A stretch of 6,643 nt of DNA from Calditrichota bacterium. Lineage in GTDB: Bacteria > Zhuqueibacterota > Zhuqueibacteria > Oleimicrobiales > Geothermoviventaceae. The stretch lies in NCBI GenBank assembly GCA_013152765.1, contig JAADFT010000113.1, positions 1-6,643 of the forward strand, written 5' to 3'. The translations under genes were made by a program, and so were the position numbers. Positions 6,350 to 6,643 of the stretch are shown one piece after another (position 1 is the stretch's first letter; the number at the start of each line of letters is the position of its first letter). Below the pieces are notes generated by a model. The model searched no databases. It was not told where the DNA came from and saw only the letters and a list, made by a program, of their open reading frames with translations.

Positions 6350-6378
6350 AGGATACGGATTTTTTTCGAATTACGCAA
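6350..6378 (-). promoter_or_regulatory. Sigma70-type promoter of rpmB
   Basis: On the minus strand TTGCGT (6378-6373) and TATCCT (6355-6350) are separated by exactly 17 bases, with an A-rich spacer. Each hexamer matches the consensus at 4 of 6 positions, by eye. Transcription would start near 6342-6344, giving a leader of about 38-40 bases before the rpmB ATG. The fit to rpmB and the right distance make this the best promoter candidate in the window. Confidence 0.6.
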
Positions 6379-6643
6379 GGAAAATCGTAGCCTTTGAACT
6401 CGAAGCGAGTCTGACATGAGCTGCAGGAGCACCCAAAAAGGTGCGCTACTGCCAAGCTACGCGTCGTGGAAGCTTTTGGAGTGCTACACGAGGGCAAGCA
6501 TGTATCTGCGGAAGCTTGCATTTCGAGAGAGTTGGTTGCGGGCTCATCGACCAAGACGGTTGGCGGAAGCTGGAACGCGTCCAGGTACAGAAACCAAGCG
6601 GGCAAGCTGGCTGCCACGCAAAACCGTGACAGGATTTAACTTG
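6379..6643. other. Upstream region of rpmB with no gene I can support
   Basis: Frames here are short, lack good ribosome binding sites and have no recognisable family features. I see no tRNA T-arm or anticodon pattern, no SRP-RNA tetraloop motif and no mobile-element ends. Several short repeats and inverted repeats are present: GCACC 6429-6433 with GGTGC 6440-6444; AAGCT 6454-6458 with AGCTT 6471-6475; GCAAGC 6494-6499 with GCTTGC 6514-6519; and GGAAGCT at 6468, 6510 and 6565. They may reflect RNA structure or chance. The region could also be the edge of a gene that begins beyond 6643. Confidence 0.5.

Noticed and set aside
5960..6397. 145-codon plus-strand frame antisense to rpmB
   Set aside because: It covers the rpmB terminator, gene and promoter on the opposite strand and has no ribosome binding site or family features.
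6075..6617. 180-codon minus-strand frame over rpmB and its upstream region
   Set aside because: It overlaps rpmB in another frame, runs through its promoter, and has no recognisable features.
6441..6629. 62-codon plus-strand frame and a possible tRNA near the right end
   Set aside because: The frame has no ribosome binding site or known features, and no T-arm or anticodon-arm pattern could be built on either strand.

Overview
This window is the 3' part of a division-and-cell-wall (dcw) cluster from a bacterium of fairly high G+C content. It is followed by a convergent ribosomal-protein gene. I see no plasmid, phage, insertion sequence, CRISPR array or tRNA. The presence of MurB, FtsQ, FtsA and FtsZ in that order points to a walled, probably Gram-negative bacterium. 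The FtsA and FtsZ sequences, and the radical SAM gene directly after ftsZ, fit Desulfobacterota or an FCB-group lineage (KSB1/Calditrichota-like). That placement is an impression from memory of the families, not a phylogeny.

Layout on the plus strand: the C-terminal three quarters or so of murB (1-719, cut by the window edge); a divergent ftsQ (716-1384) that overlaps the murB stop; a 331-base spacer (1385-1715) that holds a small, well-positioned but unrecognised open frame; ftsA (1716-2942); a 131-base leader with a possible 18-codon upstream frame; ftsZ (3074-4273); and a radical SAM protein of the B12-binding-like, uncharacterised TIGR03960-type family (about 4327-5940, or from a CTG at 4270). 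A hairpin lies just after its stop. On the minus strand, rpmB (6304-6113) has its own promoter, Shine-Dalgarno sequence and intrinsic terminator, and runs toward the fts genes. The last roughly 265 bases (6379-6643) contain no gene that I can support.

How the genes work together: MurB completes UDP-N-acetylmuramate for peptidoglycan precursors. FtsQ links the cytoplasmic ring to the periplasmic septum-building enzymes. FtsA anchors FtsZ filaments to the membrane, and FtsZ forms the ring. The radical SAM enzyme has no established role in division. rpmB is an independent transcription unit for ribosomal protein bL28.

The window is mostly ordinary core genome and I found no convincing new system. 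The points most worth a second look are an FtsQ that seems to lack its POTRA domain, the small frame that ends one base before ftsA, the upstream frame overlapping the ftsZ start, and the missing conventional start codon of the radical SAM gene.
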